From: JARYMI01 sp964550915
GTDB lineage: Bacteria > Acidobacteriota > Aminicenantia > Aminicenantales > UBA8522
Reading direction: 5' to 3'
NCBI GenBank assembly: GCA_964550915.1
Contig: CAZKBY010000159.1
Span: 1-5,863, forward strand
DNA: 5,863 bases
Shown piece by piece: positions 1-5,374 of this stretch; position 1 is the first letter of the stretch, and each line of letters begins with the position of its first letter. Under the pieces are notes generated by a model. It made no database searches and was not told the DNA's origin. It was given only the letters and a program-made list of their open reading frames with translations. The position numbers and the translations under genes are program-made.

Positions 1-303
1 CAACAGCAGAGATTATGCATTGCCCGCCTGATTGCCGTGGAGCCGGAGATACTCCTCATGGATGAACCTTGCTCTGCCCTCGATCTCATTGCCACAGAAA
101 GGATCGAGGACTTGTTGCGAGAGCTGAAGAAACAATACACGATCGTTATCGTGACCCATAACATGCAGCAGGCAGCGCGAGTCTCCGATTTCACAGGCTA
201 TTTTCTGCTCGGGGAGCTTGTCGAGTTCGGGGAAACAGCGACCATTTTTACCGCTCCCCGCGACCGGCGGACAGAGGACTACATCACCGGCCGGTTCGGC
301 TGA
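1..303 (+). CDS. pstB: Phosphate ABC transporter ATP-binding protein PstB (3' part, 5' end outside window)
   Basis: The open frame runs from the first base to a TGA at 301-303 and gives the last 100 residues of an ABC ATPase. It begins at the QQQR end of the LSGGQQQR signature. Walker B follows (ILLMDEP, fragment residues 17-23), then the D-loop (SALD, 25-28) and the switch histidine (VTHNMQQA, H53). The phrase MDEPCSALD, the H-loop sequence and the ending YITGRFG are characteristic of PstB, the cytoplasmic ATPase that powers PstSCAB high-affinity phosphate import. The Walker A region and Q-loop lie outside the window. One small oddity is Leu at fragment residue 29, where PstB normally has Pro (SALDPIAT). 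No phoU follows, so this gene appears to end the pst operon here. Identification is by motif recognition; the family is very well conserved, so I am confident. Confidence 0.95.
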   Translation, partial: QQQRLCIARLIAVEPEILLMDEPCSALDLIATERIEDLLRELKKQYTIVIVTHNMQQAARVSDFTGYFLLGELVEFGETATIFTAPRDRRTEDYITGRFG

Positions 304-317
304 TGGGGCATCTCCGT

Positions 318-340
318 TTCCCTGCTGGCGTTGCAGGGGA
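318..340 (+). repeat. Hairpin just downstream of pstB
   Basis: CCCTGC (320-325) and GCAGGG (333-338) pair around a 7-base loop. A T-A pair and a T-G wobble extend the stem to 8 pairs. It lies 14 bases after the pstB stop. No T-run follows, so it is not a standard intrinsic terminator. It may stabilise the pst mRNA 3' end or be fortuitous. Confidence 0.45.
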
Positions 341-360
341 TGACGTCGGGCCACTCCCTC

Positions 361-376
361 TCGATCACGGGATCGA
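361..376. repeat. Short perfect inverted repeat
   Basis: TCGATC (361-366) and GATCGA (371-376) form a perfect 6-base stem with the 4-base loop ACGG. It lies in the pstB/lipoprotein gap, about 35 bases upstream of a candidate promoter. It could be an operator half-site pair or chance. No T-run follows it. Confidence 0.3.
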
Positions 377-411
377 ATCACTGATACAGAGCGGCCTGCC
401 GTTGAGAAGGG

Positions 412-440
412 TGGAAAAGTTCCGCTTGAAATGCTAAACT
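412..440 (+). promoter_or_regulatory. Candidate promoter for the DUF4097/DUF3014 pair
   Basis: TGGAAA (412-417) is a 4/6 match to a -35 box. It sits exactly 17 bases before TAAACT (435-440), a 4/6 -10 box carrying an extended TGC just upstream (432-434). Transcription would start near 447, leaving a leader of about 37 bases with a good ribosome site. It is the best candidate I found in the gap, but each box is only moderate. Confidence 0.35.
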
Positions 441-483
441 TTTCAAAGTGTTTTTTCGTTATTATGGAGAAGGGAGAAATCAA

Positions 484-1260
484 ATGAGAAAGGTGTTTTT
501 CCTTTGCAGCCTCCTTGGCCTTGTCTTGCTTTCTGCCTGCGTCATTGCTGTCGTCGATTACTCATCTTCAGACGGCCGCTGGACGCCGAGGAGCTCTTTC
601 CGCAGGACCTTAGACTTGGGGCCCGGCGGCACGGTTTCTCTCAAAAATGCCAGGGGAGATATCGAAGTTGAGGGCTGGGGCGAAGAAAAAGTCGAGATTT
701 CCGCCGAGGAGAGAAGGACCTTTCCGTCGGCTCGCCGATTTTATGTGTCAAGCTGGAGGCAGTCCGGGCTTAATGTTCGGGTCGAATCGTCTCCGGGCAG
801 CGTCCGCATCGAGACAGACCCGGCCATCCAAAGAGATGAGGCCCGGCGGGTCAATTTTGCCCTTTTCGTTCCCCACTCCGTCCGCCTCCAGAGTATTAGA
901 AACAAGAGCGGAGACGTCCGGGTGGCTGATATATACGGGAGTGTCGAATTGGACTTGGGCGAGGGAACGGTCAAGATCGAGAACTTCTCGGGTTCGGTTG
1001 ATGTCCGGCTCGGGACGGGCGACGTCGAGGCAGAACTCCTCGACCTCAGGCAGGAGGATGAAGTCCGGATAACGACGGAACGAGGCGACATCCGACTCTA
1101 TCTCGAACCTCAAGCCGAGGTCCGGCTGGAGGCCAGTGCGCCCAGGGGGAATGTCCTCAGTGATTTTGACCTCGGGAAAGAGGAGGGGCCGGCTCAGAAA
1201 ACCAGGCTTGCACTCACGGCCTTCAACGGCGACATCCGGATAAAAAAAGGCAAGGAATAA
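484..1260 (+). CDS. DUF4097-type beta-strand repeat lipoprotein
   Basis: A predicted lipoprotein of 258 residues. The N-terminus is Met-Arg-Lys, a hydrophobic stretch (residues 4-16) and a lipobox, LSAC, with the lipidated cysteine at 19. Position +2 is Val rather than Asp, which in enterobacterial rules favours outer-membrane sorting. The mature part has short glycine-turn strands such as GDIEVEGW (58-65), GDVRVADIYGSVELDLGEG (143-161), GDVEAELL (179-186), GDIRLYL (201-207) and GDIRIKKG near the C-terminus. This spacing of G-[DS]-[IV] turns is the hallmark of DUF4097/DUF4098, a presumed right-handed beta-helix or adhesin-like fold of unknown function. I chose ATG 484 because AGGGAG (471-476) lies 7 bases upstream and the signal peptide begins there. 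An in-frame GTG at 448 would add 12 residues in front of the signal and has no good ribosome site. It is followed after 23 bases by the DUF3014 gene, probably in one operon. Confidence 0.8.
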   Translation: MRKVFFLCSLLGLVLLSACVIAVVDYSSSDGRWTPRSSFRRTLDLGPGGTVSLKNARGDIEVEGWGEEKVEISAEERRTFPSARRFYVSSWRQSGLNVRVESSPGSVRIETDPAIQRDEARRVNFALFVPHSVRLQSIRNKSGDVRVADIYGSVELDLGEGTVKIENFSGSVDVRLGTGDVEAELLDLRQEDEVRITTERGDIRLYLEPQAEVRLEASAPRGNVLSDFDLGKEEGPAQKTRLALTAFNGDIRIKKGKE

Positions 1261-1283
1261 TCCTCTCGAAGGGAAGAGACAAG

Positions 1284-2102
1284 ATGGATGAGACGAAAAA
1301 AGTCGTTCAAACGGCCGCCGGCTTGCTCGTTTTATTGATTGCGGCGGCGCTTCTTTATTATTTCTTGATCTACAAAAGGAGCAAGGGGACTCCTGTCGCT
1401 GCAGAGGCGCCTCCTCCTGTTGAGCCAAAGGTGGAGACGGTCCCGGCAGAGGAAAAGCTGCTGCCGGCGCTCCCGCTCGTCGAGCTTGACAAGAGCGATG
1501 AGCTCGTCCGTCAGCTCGCCAAAGAGCTTTCCTCGCATCCCAAGATTGCTCTCTGGCTGAGGAGCAAGGACTTGATCCGGCGGTTCACGGCCGCTGTCGA
1601 TAATATCGCCAACGGCCTCAGTCCGAGGCCGCACATCGATTTTTTTGTCCCCGAAGGAGAGTTCAAGGTCATCAAGCGGGGTGATCTCTATTATGCCGAT
1701 CCCGACGGGTACATCCGCTACGACGCTGTTGTTGATGTTTTCGTCTCCCTGGACAGTAAAAAGAGCGTCACTCTTCTGCGGGGATTAAAGCCTCTTTTCC
1801 AGGAAGCTTACAGGGATCTGGGGTATCCCAACAAAGACTTTGAGGACACTCTTGTCAGGGCCATTGATGAACTCCTGAGAACTCCCGTTGTTGATGGAGA
1901 CATCCTCCTGGAAAAAGCGGTCGCCAACTACATCATGGTCGACCCCCCTCTGGAAGGCCTCAGCGATGCCCAGAAGCATCTTCTACGTATGGGGCCGGAG
2001 AATGTCGGAGCTGTCCAGGCCAAACTGAGGGAGATGGCCGCTGCCCTTGGAGTCCCTGACGCCCGACTGCCCCAGCCTCGCCTCTATCAACCTCAGAGGT
2101 AG
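1284..2102 (+). CDS. DUF3014 domain single-pass membrane protein
   Basis: A 272-residue protein of unknown biochemical function. Residues 10-30 form one strong transmembrane helix, preceded by a short mixed-charge N-terminus and followed by KRSK. This is the usual layout of an inner-membrane anchor. A Pro/Glu-rich linker (about 35-64) leads to the main domain (about 65-257). Recognisable DUF3014 elements are LPLVELDKSDELVR (63-76), the LIRRF...DNIANG stretch (97-111), YIRYDAVVDVF (143-153), AYRDLGYP (175-182) and QKHLLRMGPEN (230-240), the family's strongest signature. With the sorting logic above, the domain would face the periplasm, but topology is inferred. ATG 1284 is preceded by AGGGAAG at 1270-1276. 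The gene starts 23 bases after the DUF4097 lipoprotein gene, suggesting co-transcription and a shared envelope role. It converges on the radical SAM gene 25 bases further on. The family call is from memory of its motifs. Confidence 0.82.
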   Translation: MDETKKVVQTAAGLLVLLIAAALLYYFLIYKRSKGTPVAAEAPPPVEPKVETVPAEEKLLPALPLVELDKSDELVRQLAKELSSHPKIALWLRSKDLIRRFTAAVDNIANGLSPRPHIDFFVPEGEFKVIKRGDLYYADPDGYIRYDAVVDVFVSLDSKKSVTLLRGLKPLFQEAYRDLGYPNKDFEDTLVRAIDELLRTPVVDGDILLEKAVANYIMVDPPLEGLSDAQKHLLRMGPENVGAVQAKLREMAAALGVPDARLPQPRLYQPQR

Positions 2103-2115
2103 CGTCTTGAGGCTG
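2073..2115. repeat. Inverted repeat at the convergent 3' ends
   Basis: CAGCCTC (2073-2079) is perfectly complementary to GAGGCTG (2109-2115) across a 29-base spacer. An inner pair, CCTCA (2091-2095) with TGAGG (2108-2112), competes with it. It spans the DUF3014 stop codon at the junction with the oppositely oriented radical SAM gene. There is no T-run on either strand, so a role as a bidirectional terminator is only a guess. Confidence 0.25.
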
Positions 2116-2127
2116 CCCGGCCGGACG

Positions 2128-3144
2128 TTAGTTCTCCTTCTCTTTGCTCTCCCAGCGGAAAGGCTCGGGAAGGCTGAAATCGGGGATGAGATGGTCTTCC
2201 GGGCTGAAAGAATCGGGCTGGATGAACGTGGTTTCAAAACCCAGCTCTTCGGCCTTTGCCAGGACCTCCTGATACTCTTCAGCCAGGAGCGGCCTCCGCA
2301 GTTCTTGGGGCGCCTTAAAGCAGGGATAGTATTGGCTCATCAGGCTCAGGCAGACTTCTGAAGTTAGACTCTCGGCCAGCCATTCGAGGATCGCTGCTGA
2401 ATCTTTCGTCAAGCCCGGCAAAACGAGGTGCCTGATGATCAATCCCTCCCGGGCGATTTCGTCCTCGTCCAGGATGAGGCGGGGTTTCTGGCGGTGCATC
2501 TCCTGGATGGCCAGGCTGGCCTGGCTGAAATAATCCGGAGCCGCGGAGTAACGCGTTGAGGACTCGGTTGAAAAATATTTCAGGTCGGGGAGATAGATGT
2601 CGATAATTCCTTCAAGATGTTTGATGACGTCAGCTTTTTCGTAGCCGTTAGAGTTGTAAACGAGTGGAATGGAGAGGCCGAGCTCGCAGGCAATGCGGAG
2701 AGCCCTGAGGATTGGCAGGATGAGGTGGGTAGGCGACACAAGATTAATGTTAAGAGCACCCTCGGCCTGGAGCCTGATCATCATCCGGGCCAATTCCTCC
2801 GCAGTGACCGTTTTCCCCTGGCCGAGCCAGCTCAACTGGTAATTCTGGCAAAAGCAGCACTTGAGGTTGCATCCCGTGAAGAAGATTGTCCCAGAACCCC
2901 TTGTTGGCCGGGCTTTTTGTGCTTTCGGCTCCGCGCCGTAAGAGGTGCCGCTCAGGACCGGCTCCTCGCCATAGTGGAGAAGGGCATGAGAGACGGCGGC
3001 TTCCCGACCGCTCTGGCAAAATCCCTCCTCGCCGTGCTCCCTGTCTGCTCTGCACTCGCGGGGGCAGAGACGGCAGGCGTGCTCATGGGCGGCCAGGCTT
3101 TCCAGCGCCAGGTCTATTTTCCTTATCTTTTCTATCGAATCCAT
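2128..3144 (-). CDS. PflX-type radical SAM protein (pyruvate formate-lyase activating enzyme homologue)
   Basis: A radical SAM protein of 338 residues in the PflX group (COG1313). Near the N-terminus, C24, C27, C31 and C43 (CRLCPREC then GFC) form the cysteine-rich motif typical of PflX proteins and plausibly bind an auxiliary metal or Fe-S centre. The radical SAM motif is CxxxCxxC at C92, C96 and C99 (within GCNLKCCFCQN), which holds the 4Fe-4S cluster that cleaves S-adenosylmethionine. An extra C97 lies inside the motif. Further typical stretches are INLVSPTH (133-140), YNSNGYE (163-169) and a DIYLPDLKY segment. The domain is complete. No pyruvate formate-lyase or other glycyl radical enzyme is nearby, and PflX proteins generally have no assigned substrate, so the activase name should not be taken literally. 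ATG 3144 is the only usable start: an in-frame TAG lies three codons upstream. No strong ribosome site precedes it. The gene is apparently monocistronic. Confidence 0.88.
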   Translation of the reverse strand: MDSIEKIRKIDLALESLAAHEHACRLCPRECRADREHGEEGFCQSGREAAVSHALLHYGEEPVLSGTSYGAEPKAQKARPTRGSGTIFFTGCNLKCCFCQNYQLSWLGQGKTVTAEELARMMIRLQAEGALNINLVSPTHLILPILRALRIACELGLSIPLVYNSNGYEKADVIKHLEGIIDIYLPDLKYFSTESSTRYSAAPDYFSQASLAIQEMHRQKPRLILDEDEIAREGLIIRHLVLPGLTKDSAAILEWLAESLTSEVCLSLMSQYYPCFKAPQELRRPLLAEEYQEVLAKAEELGFETTFIQPDSFSPEDHLIPDFSLPEPFRWESKEKEN

Positions 3145-3155
3145 CGCTTCAGCCT

Positions 3156-3164
3156 ATTTTAGCA
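3156..3164 (-). promoter_or_regulatory. Candidate extended -10 for the radical SAM gene
   Basis: On the - strand, TGCTAAAAT occupies 3164-3156, an extended -10 with a 5/6 hexamer. No good -35 box lies at 16-18 bases. Transcription would start near 3149, giving a leader of only about 5 bases, so the mRNA would be nearly leaderless. This agrees with the missing ribosome site. Confidence 0.35.
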
Positions 3165-3241
3165 CAACCTCCTTTGGCATTTATCTGTCATTTTCGGAGT
3201 ATCTTTGTTTTTGCGACTTGACGCTATGATTGAGAGAATGG

Positions 3242-3360
3242 CACGGCGTTAGTCCCCGCAACGCCCGCAGCGTAGGGGACCCCTCTCTTGATGGGTGCGG
3301 AGCGAGGACGGACGGCGACGCGCCGTGACAGGACCTTATTCCTAAACTTAGTCGTCACGG
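3242..3360. other. GC-rich structured intergenic element with nested and competing inverted repeats
   Basis: This fills most of the 300-base gap between the divergent radical SAM and dedA genes, and I found no credible gene in it. An outer stem pairs CACGGCG (3242-3248) with CGCCGTG (3321-3327). Inside it, GTCCCC (3252-3257) pairs with GGGGAC (3275-3280), continued by ACGC (3261-3264) with GCGT (3270-3273). A second perfect 7-base stem pairs CCGTGAC (3323-3329) with GTCACGG (3354-3360). It shares 3323-3327 with the outer stem, so the two cannot form together. It could be a small mobile or intergenic repeat, a structured RNA or an mRNA leader. The likely dedA promoter lies just beyond it. It is more GC-rich than the A/T-rich DNA on both sides. 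Confidence 0.45.
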
Positions 3361-3386
3361 AAATGGAGATGCTTCGGTCTTTTTCC

Positions 3387-3413
3387 TTGACAGCCTGCGA
3401 TGACCTGTATTAA
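3387..3413 (+). promoter_or_regulatory. Promoter for dedA
   Basis: A perfect TTGACA -35 box (3387-3392) is followed by the A/T-rich stretch 3408-3417. TATTAA (3408-3413) gives a 15-base spacer and ATTAAT (3409-3414) a 16-base spacer. Start of transcription would be near 3420, with a leader of about 25 bases before the dedA ATG. Confidence 0.55.
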
Positions 3414-3444
3414 TTAAGGGGGACCCGATCGCGAAGAGAAGAAG

Positions 3445-4098
3445 ATGGAGCTCATCACGAGGTTCCTGGATTTTATCGTCCACCTGGACAAACATCTGAG
3501 CGCGCTCATTCAGCAATTTGGGCTGGGGACCTACCTGATTCTTTTCATCGTCATCTTCTGCGAGACGGGGCTGGTCATCACGCCTTTTCTTCCCGGCGAT
3601 TCTCTCCTGTTTGCGGCCGGGACATTTGCGGCGGCTAAGGCGCTTCACATCGGGTGGCTGTTCGTCGTCCTCAGCGCCGCAGCGGTCATCGGCGATACAG
3701 CCAACTACTGGATCGGTCATTTCGTCGGGCCAAAGGTTTTCCGCAAGGAGAAAACGCGCTTTTTTAAAAAAGAATACCTTGACCGGACGCACCGTTTCTA
3801 CGAAAAATACGGCGCTGAGACAATCATCATCGCCCGTTTTGTGCCCATCATCCGGACGTTCGCGCCGTTTGTCGCGGGAATCGGGAGGATGAGCTACTGG
3901 AAGTTCATCAGCTACAACGTCATCGGCGGAGTCGGCTGGGTTGCTGTTTTTGTCTTCGGCGGCTATTTTTTTGGCAACATTCCCTTCGTCAAAAGGAATT
4001 TCAGCCTGGTCATTCTCGCCATCATCATCATTTCTTTGATCCCCGGGTTTGTTGAGTTCCTCCGCCATCGGCGGGAGGGGCGTCAGGCCAGGTCATGA
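3445..4098 (+). CDS. dedA: DedA family membrane protein (probable undecaprenyl-phosphate translocase)
   Basis: A 217-residue polytopic inner-membrane protein that closely follows E. coli DedA along its length. Shared stretches are LILFIVIFCETGLVITPFLP (31-50), GDSLLFAAG (51-59), GDTANYWIG (83-91), the charged loop with YLDRTHRFYEKYG (111-123), then ARFVPIIRTFAPFVAGI (130-146) and YNVIGG. Residues E40, D52, R131 and R137 match the acidic and arginine residues known to be essential in DedA paralogues such as YqjA. The family (SNARE-associated/VTT fold) is linked to recycling of undecaprenyl phosphate across the membrane and to maintenance of the proton-motive force; the exact lipid for this member is inferred. 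ATG 3445 gives the usual N-terminus (FIVHLDKHL) and is preceded by a weak purine stretch (GAAGAGAAGAAG). The 3' end overlaps surE on the opposite strand by 16 bases. Confidence 0.93.
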   Translation: MELITRFLDFIVHLDKHLSALIQQFGLGTYLILFIVIFCETGLVITPFLPGDSLLFAAGTFAAAKALHIGWLFVVLSAAAVIGDTANYWIGHFVGPKVFRKEKTRFFKKEYLDRTHRFYEKYGAETIIIARFVPIIRTFAPFVAGIGRMSYWKFISYNVIGGVGWVAVFVFGGYFFGNIPFVKRNFSLVILAIIIISLIPGFVEFLRHRREGRQARS

Positions 4099-4850
4099 AG
4101 GATTTTTTTTAGAGAAGGCAGGGTAAGAGCTTTATAGTCTGTCAGGTCGGTGTGGAGAGGGGTGACGGAAATGAAACCGCGGGCCACGGCGCTCGTATCG
4201 CTGGTCTCATCTCCCACAGGGGTAGGGTTTCCCGCTCCGATCCAGTAATAAAGGTTTTCGCGGGGGTCTTTTTTCTCGATGATTTCCGGGTTGTACCGTT
4301 TTTCACCGAGCTTGGCGATCTTGACGCCCTTGACAGGAGGCGGTGGGATGTTAATGTTCAGGGTGAGCCCCTGGGGAAGGGTCGCTTTGATCAAACGCGC
4401 TGTCAGGCCGGCCACGAACCCGGCCGCGAAGTCAAAATAAAACTTGCCCGCATCGTCGGCCAAGACCGAAGCGGCTACCGAAGTTACACCCAGAAACGTC
4501 CCCTGGATGGCCGCAGCCACTGTGCCAGAGTAGGAAATATCCTGCTGTCCCAGGTTGGGCCCCCGATTAAGCCCGGAAATGATCAGGTCAGCGCCGCGGG
4601 GCAGGAGCTTTCTGAGACCCAGGTAGACGCAGTCGGCCGGAGTCCCGTCCACGGCGAAGACATTCATTTTGATCTTTTCGACTCTGAGGGGCCGGCGAAG
4701 GGTGAGAGAGAGCGAGGTCGCGCTCTTTTCTCTATCCGGCGCCACGATGAATATGTTTCCCAGTTTCCAGAGGCGGCGTCGGAGGGCCTGTATCCCCTCC
4801 GAGAAGAATCCGTCGTCGTTGGTGAGGAGGATGAGAGGTTTTGAGCTCAT
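4083..4850 (-). CDS. surE: 5'/3'-nucleotidase SurE
   Basis: A 255-residue SurE, matching the usual length of about 250. SurE is a cytosolic, divalent-metal-dependent phosphatase that dephosphorylates nucleoside 5'- and 3'-monophosphates and short polyphosphates; it is often linked to stationary-phase and stress survival. The metal site is intact: D12 and D13 in LLTNDDG, S43 in PDREKSA, and N95 in SGLNRGPNLG. Other family marks are AVDGTPADCVYLGL (66-79), the YSGTVAAAIQG segment (107-117) and GFISVTPLHTDLTDY near the C-terminus. A small variation is DDGFFSEGI, where SurE usually has a smaller residue after DDG and Pro before the final Gly-Ile. Its ATG lies 2 bases after the cupin stop (TGA-AG-ATG on the - strand) and lacks a strong ribosome site, so translation is probably coupled. 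The 3' end runs 16 bases into dedA. Confidence 0.96.
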   Translation of the reverse strand: MSSKPLILLTNDDGFFSEGIQALRRRLWKLGNIFIVAPDREKSATSLSLTLRRPLRVEKIKMNVFAVDGTPADCVYLGLRKLLPRGADLIISGLNRGPNLGQQDISYSGTVAAAIQGTFLGVTSVAASVLADDAGKFYFDFAAGFVAGLTARLIKATLPQGLTLNINIPPPPVKGVKIAKLGEKRYNPEIIEKKDPRENLYYWIGAGNPTPVGDETSDTSAVARGFISVTPLHTDLTDYKALTLPSLKKILHDLA

Positions 4851-4852
4851 CT

Positions 4853-5200
4853 TCAGGAACGGACCATGACGAGAATCATCTTGAATCTTTCGACAGCCCC
4901 AAGAGCGTGGGGCTGGTTGGCCGGCATGATGATCATCTCCCCCTCGCCCAGGCGATGGCGGCAGCCTGAGATCATGATCTCCGCCTGGCCGTCGATAATT
5001 ATAACAAGGGCGTCGAAAGGAGCTGTGTGTTCGCTGAGCTGCTGACCTTTGTCAAAGGCAAAAATGGTCACGGTACCGGTCGGCTGGTTGATGATCTCCC
5101 GGCTGACGACCGCACCCGTCTGATAATCGACTAAAGACTGAACCAGATGAGCCTGACCCAGAAGCTGGCCGTGTGTCTTCTGTTTCTTAACCGGACTCAT
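4853..5200 (-). CDS. Small single-domain cupin protein
   Basis: A 115-residue protein with one cupin (Cupin_2-type) beta-barrel. Motif 1 reads GQQLSEHTAPFDALVIIIDG (52-71), with H58 and D63 in the metal-binding region. Motif 2 reads GEMIIMPANQPHAL (87-100), with H98. The classical second His of motif 1 (HxH) is Ala and the Glu is Asp, so any metal site is reduced. Small cupins of this SEHTAPFDA type are common in anaerobes, and their ligand is generally unknown; sensing or sugar/small-molecule binding are possibilities, not claims. ATG 5200 is supported by AGAGGAG 7 bases upstream (5208-5214). The gene starts 59 bases after tRNA-Pro on the same strand and leads directly into surE, so it may be read from the tRNA promoter. 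I saw no convincing separate promoter. Confidence 0.85.
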   Translation of the reverse strand: MSPVKKQKTHGQLLGQAHLVQSLVDYQTGAVVSREIINQPTGTVTIFAFDKGQQLSEHTAPFDALVIIIDGQAEIMISGCRHRLGEGEMIIMPANQPHALGAVERFKMILVMVRS

Positions 5201-5218
5201 TTCACTTCTCCTCTCTGG

Positions 5219-5233
5219 ATTCCTTCAAAGAAT
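5219..5233 (-). repeat. Small A/T-rich hairpin in the cupin leader
   Basis: On the - strand, ATTCTT and AGGAAT pair (one G-T wobble) around the loop TGA. It sits 4 bases upstream of the cupin ribosome site. The stem is weak and may be chance. Confidence 0.2.
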
Positions 5234-5259
5234 ATTGGCTGCCACCAAAAAAACAAAAA

Positions 5260-5333
5260 TCGGGACGGGCGGATTTGAACCGCCGACCCCACGCACCCCA
5301 AGCGTGTGCGCTACCAAGCTGCGCCACGTCCCG
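5260..5333 (-). tRNA. tRNA-Pro, anticodon GGG
   Basis: Read on the - strand this is a full 74-base cloverleaf. The acceptor stem CGGGACG/CGTCCCG pairs perfectly, including the C1-G72 pair typical of bacterial tRNA-Pro. The D-arm is GCGC-AGCTTGGTA-GCGC. The anticodon arm is CACGC-TTGGGGT-GCGTG with anticodon GGG, followed by a 5-base variable loop. The T-arm is GGCGG-TTCAAAT-CCGCC and the discriminator is A at 5260. CCA is not encoded: the next bases are a T-run (TTTTTG then seven Ts), so CCA must be added enzymatically. The T-run directly after the acceptor stem may help end or process the transcript. It reads proline codons CCC and CCU. It has its own strong -10 box and sits between the MerR-type regulator and the cupin gene, all on the same strand. 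Confidence 0.97.
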
Positions 5334-5344
5334 AAGAGAGAGGT

Positions 5345-5374
5345 ATTATAGCAAAAAAAAATTTCTTTTTTACA
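5345..5374 (-). promoter_or_regulatory. Promoter of tRNA-Pro
   Basis: On the - strand, TGCTATAAT (5353-5345) is a perfect -10 hexamer with the extended TGC. The -35 region is poor (TGTAAA, 5374-5369, 18-base spacer), which the extended -10 can offset. The spacer is an A-tract followed by nine Ts. The start near 5338 leaves about 5 bases to trim before the tRNA. Transcription may continue into the cupin and surE genes. Confidence 0.7.

Noticed and set aside
13..483. A 156-codon open frame on the - strand over the end of pstB and the following gap
   Set aside because: It runs antisense to conserved pstB codons, has no ribosome site or recognisable domain, and its sequence is low in features. 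It is a shadow.
748..1428. A 226-codon - strand open frame opposite the lipoprotein gene
   Set aside because: It spans the junction of two well-supported + strand genes and has no ribosome site or domain; shadow.
2617..3162. A 181-codon + strand open frame opposite the radical SAM gene
   Set aside because: It lies antisense to the conserved CxxxCxxC region and has no recognisable features of its own.
3218..3230. TTGACG followed by TATGAT, promoter-like boxes on the + strand
   Set aside because: The two boxes are nearly adjacent, so they cannot act as a pair, and neither has a suitable partner at 16-18 bases.
3355..4068. A 237-codon - strand open frame opposite dedA
   Set aside because: Its very acidic, repetitive composition mirrors the hydrophobic codons of dedA on the other strand. 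dedA matches a known family end to end.
4152..4844. A 230-codon + strand open frame opposite surE
   Set aside because: It is antisense to a complete SurE with all active-site residues and resembles no family.
5241..5260. T-run after tRNA-Pro as a complete intrinsic terminator
   Set aside because: There is no separate hairpin before it, only the tRNA itself, so I note the T-run with the tRNA but do not call a terminator.
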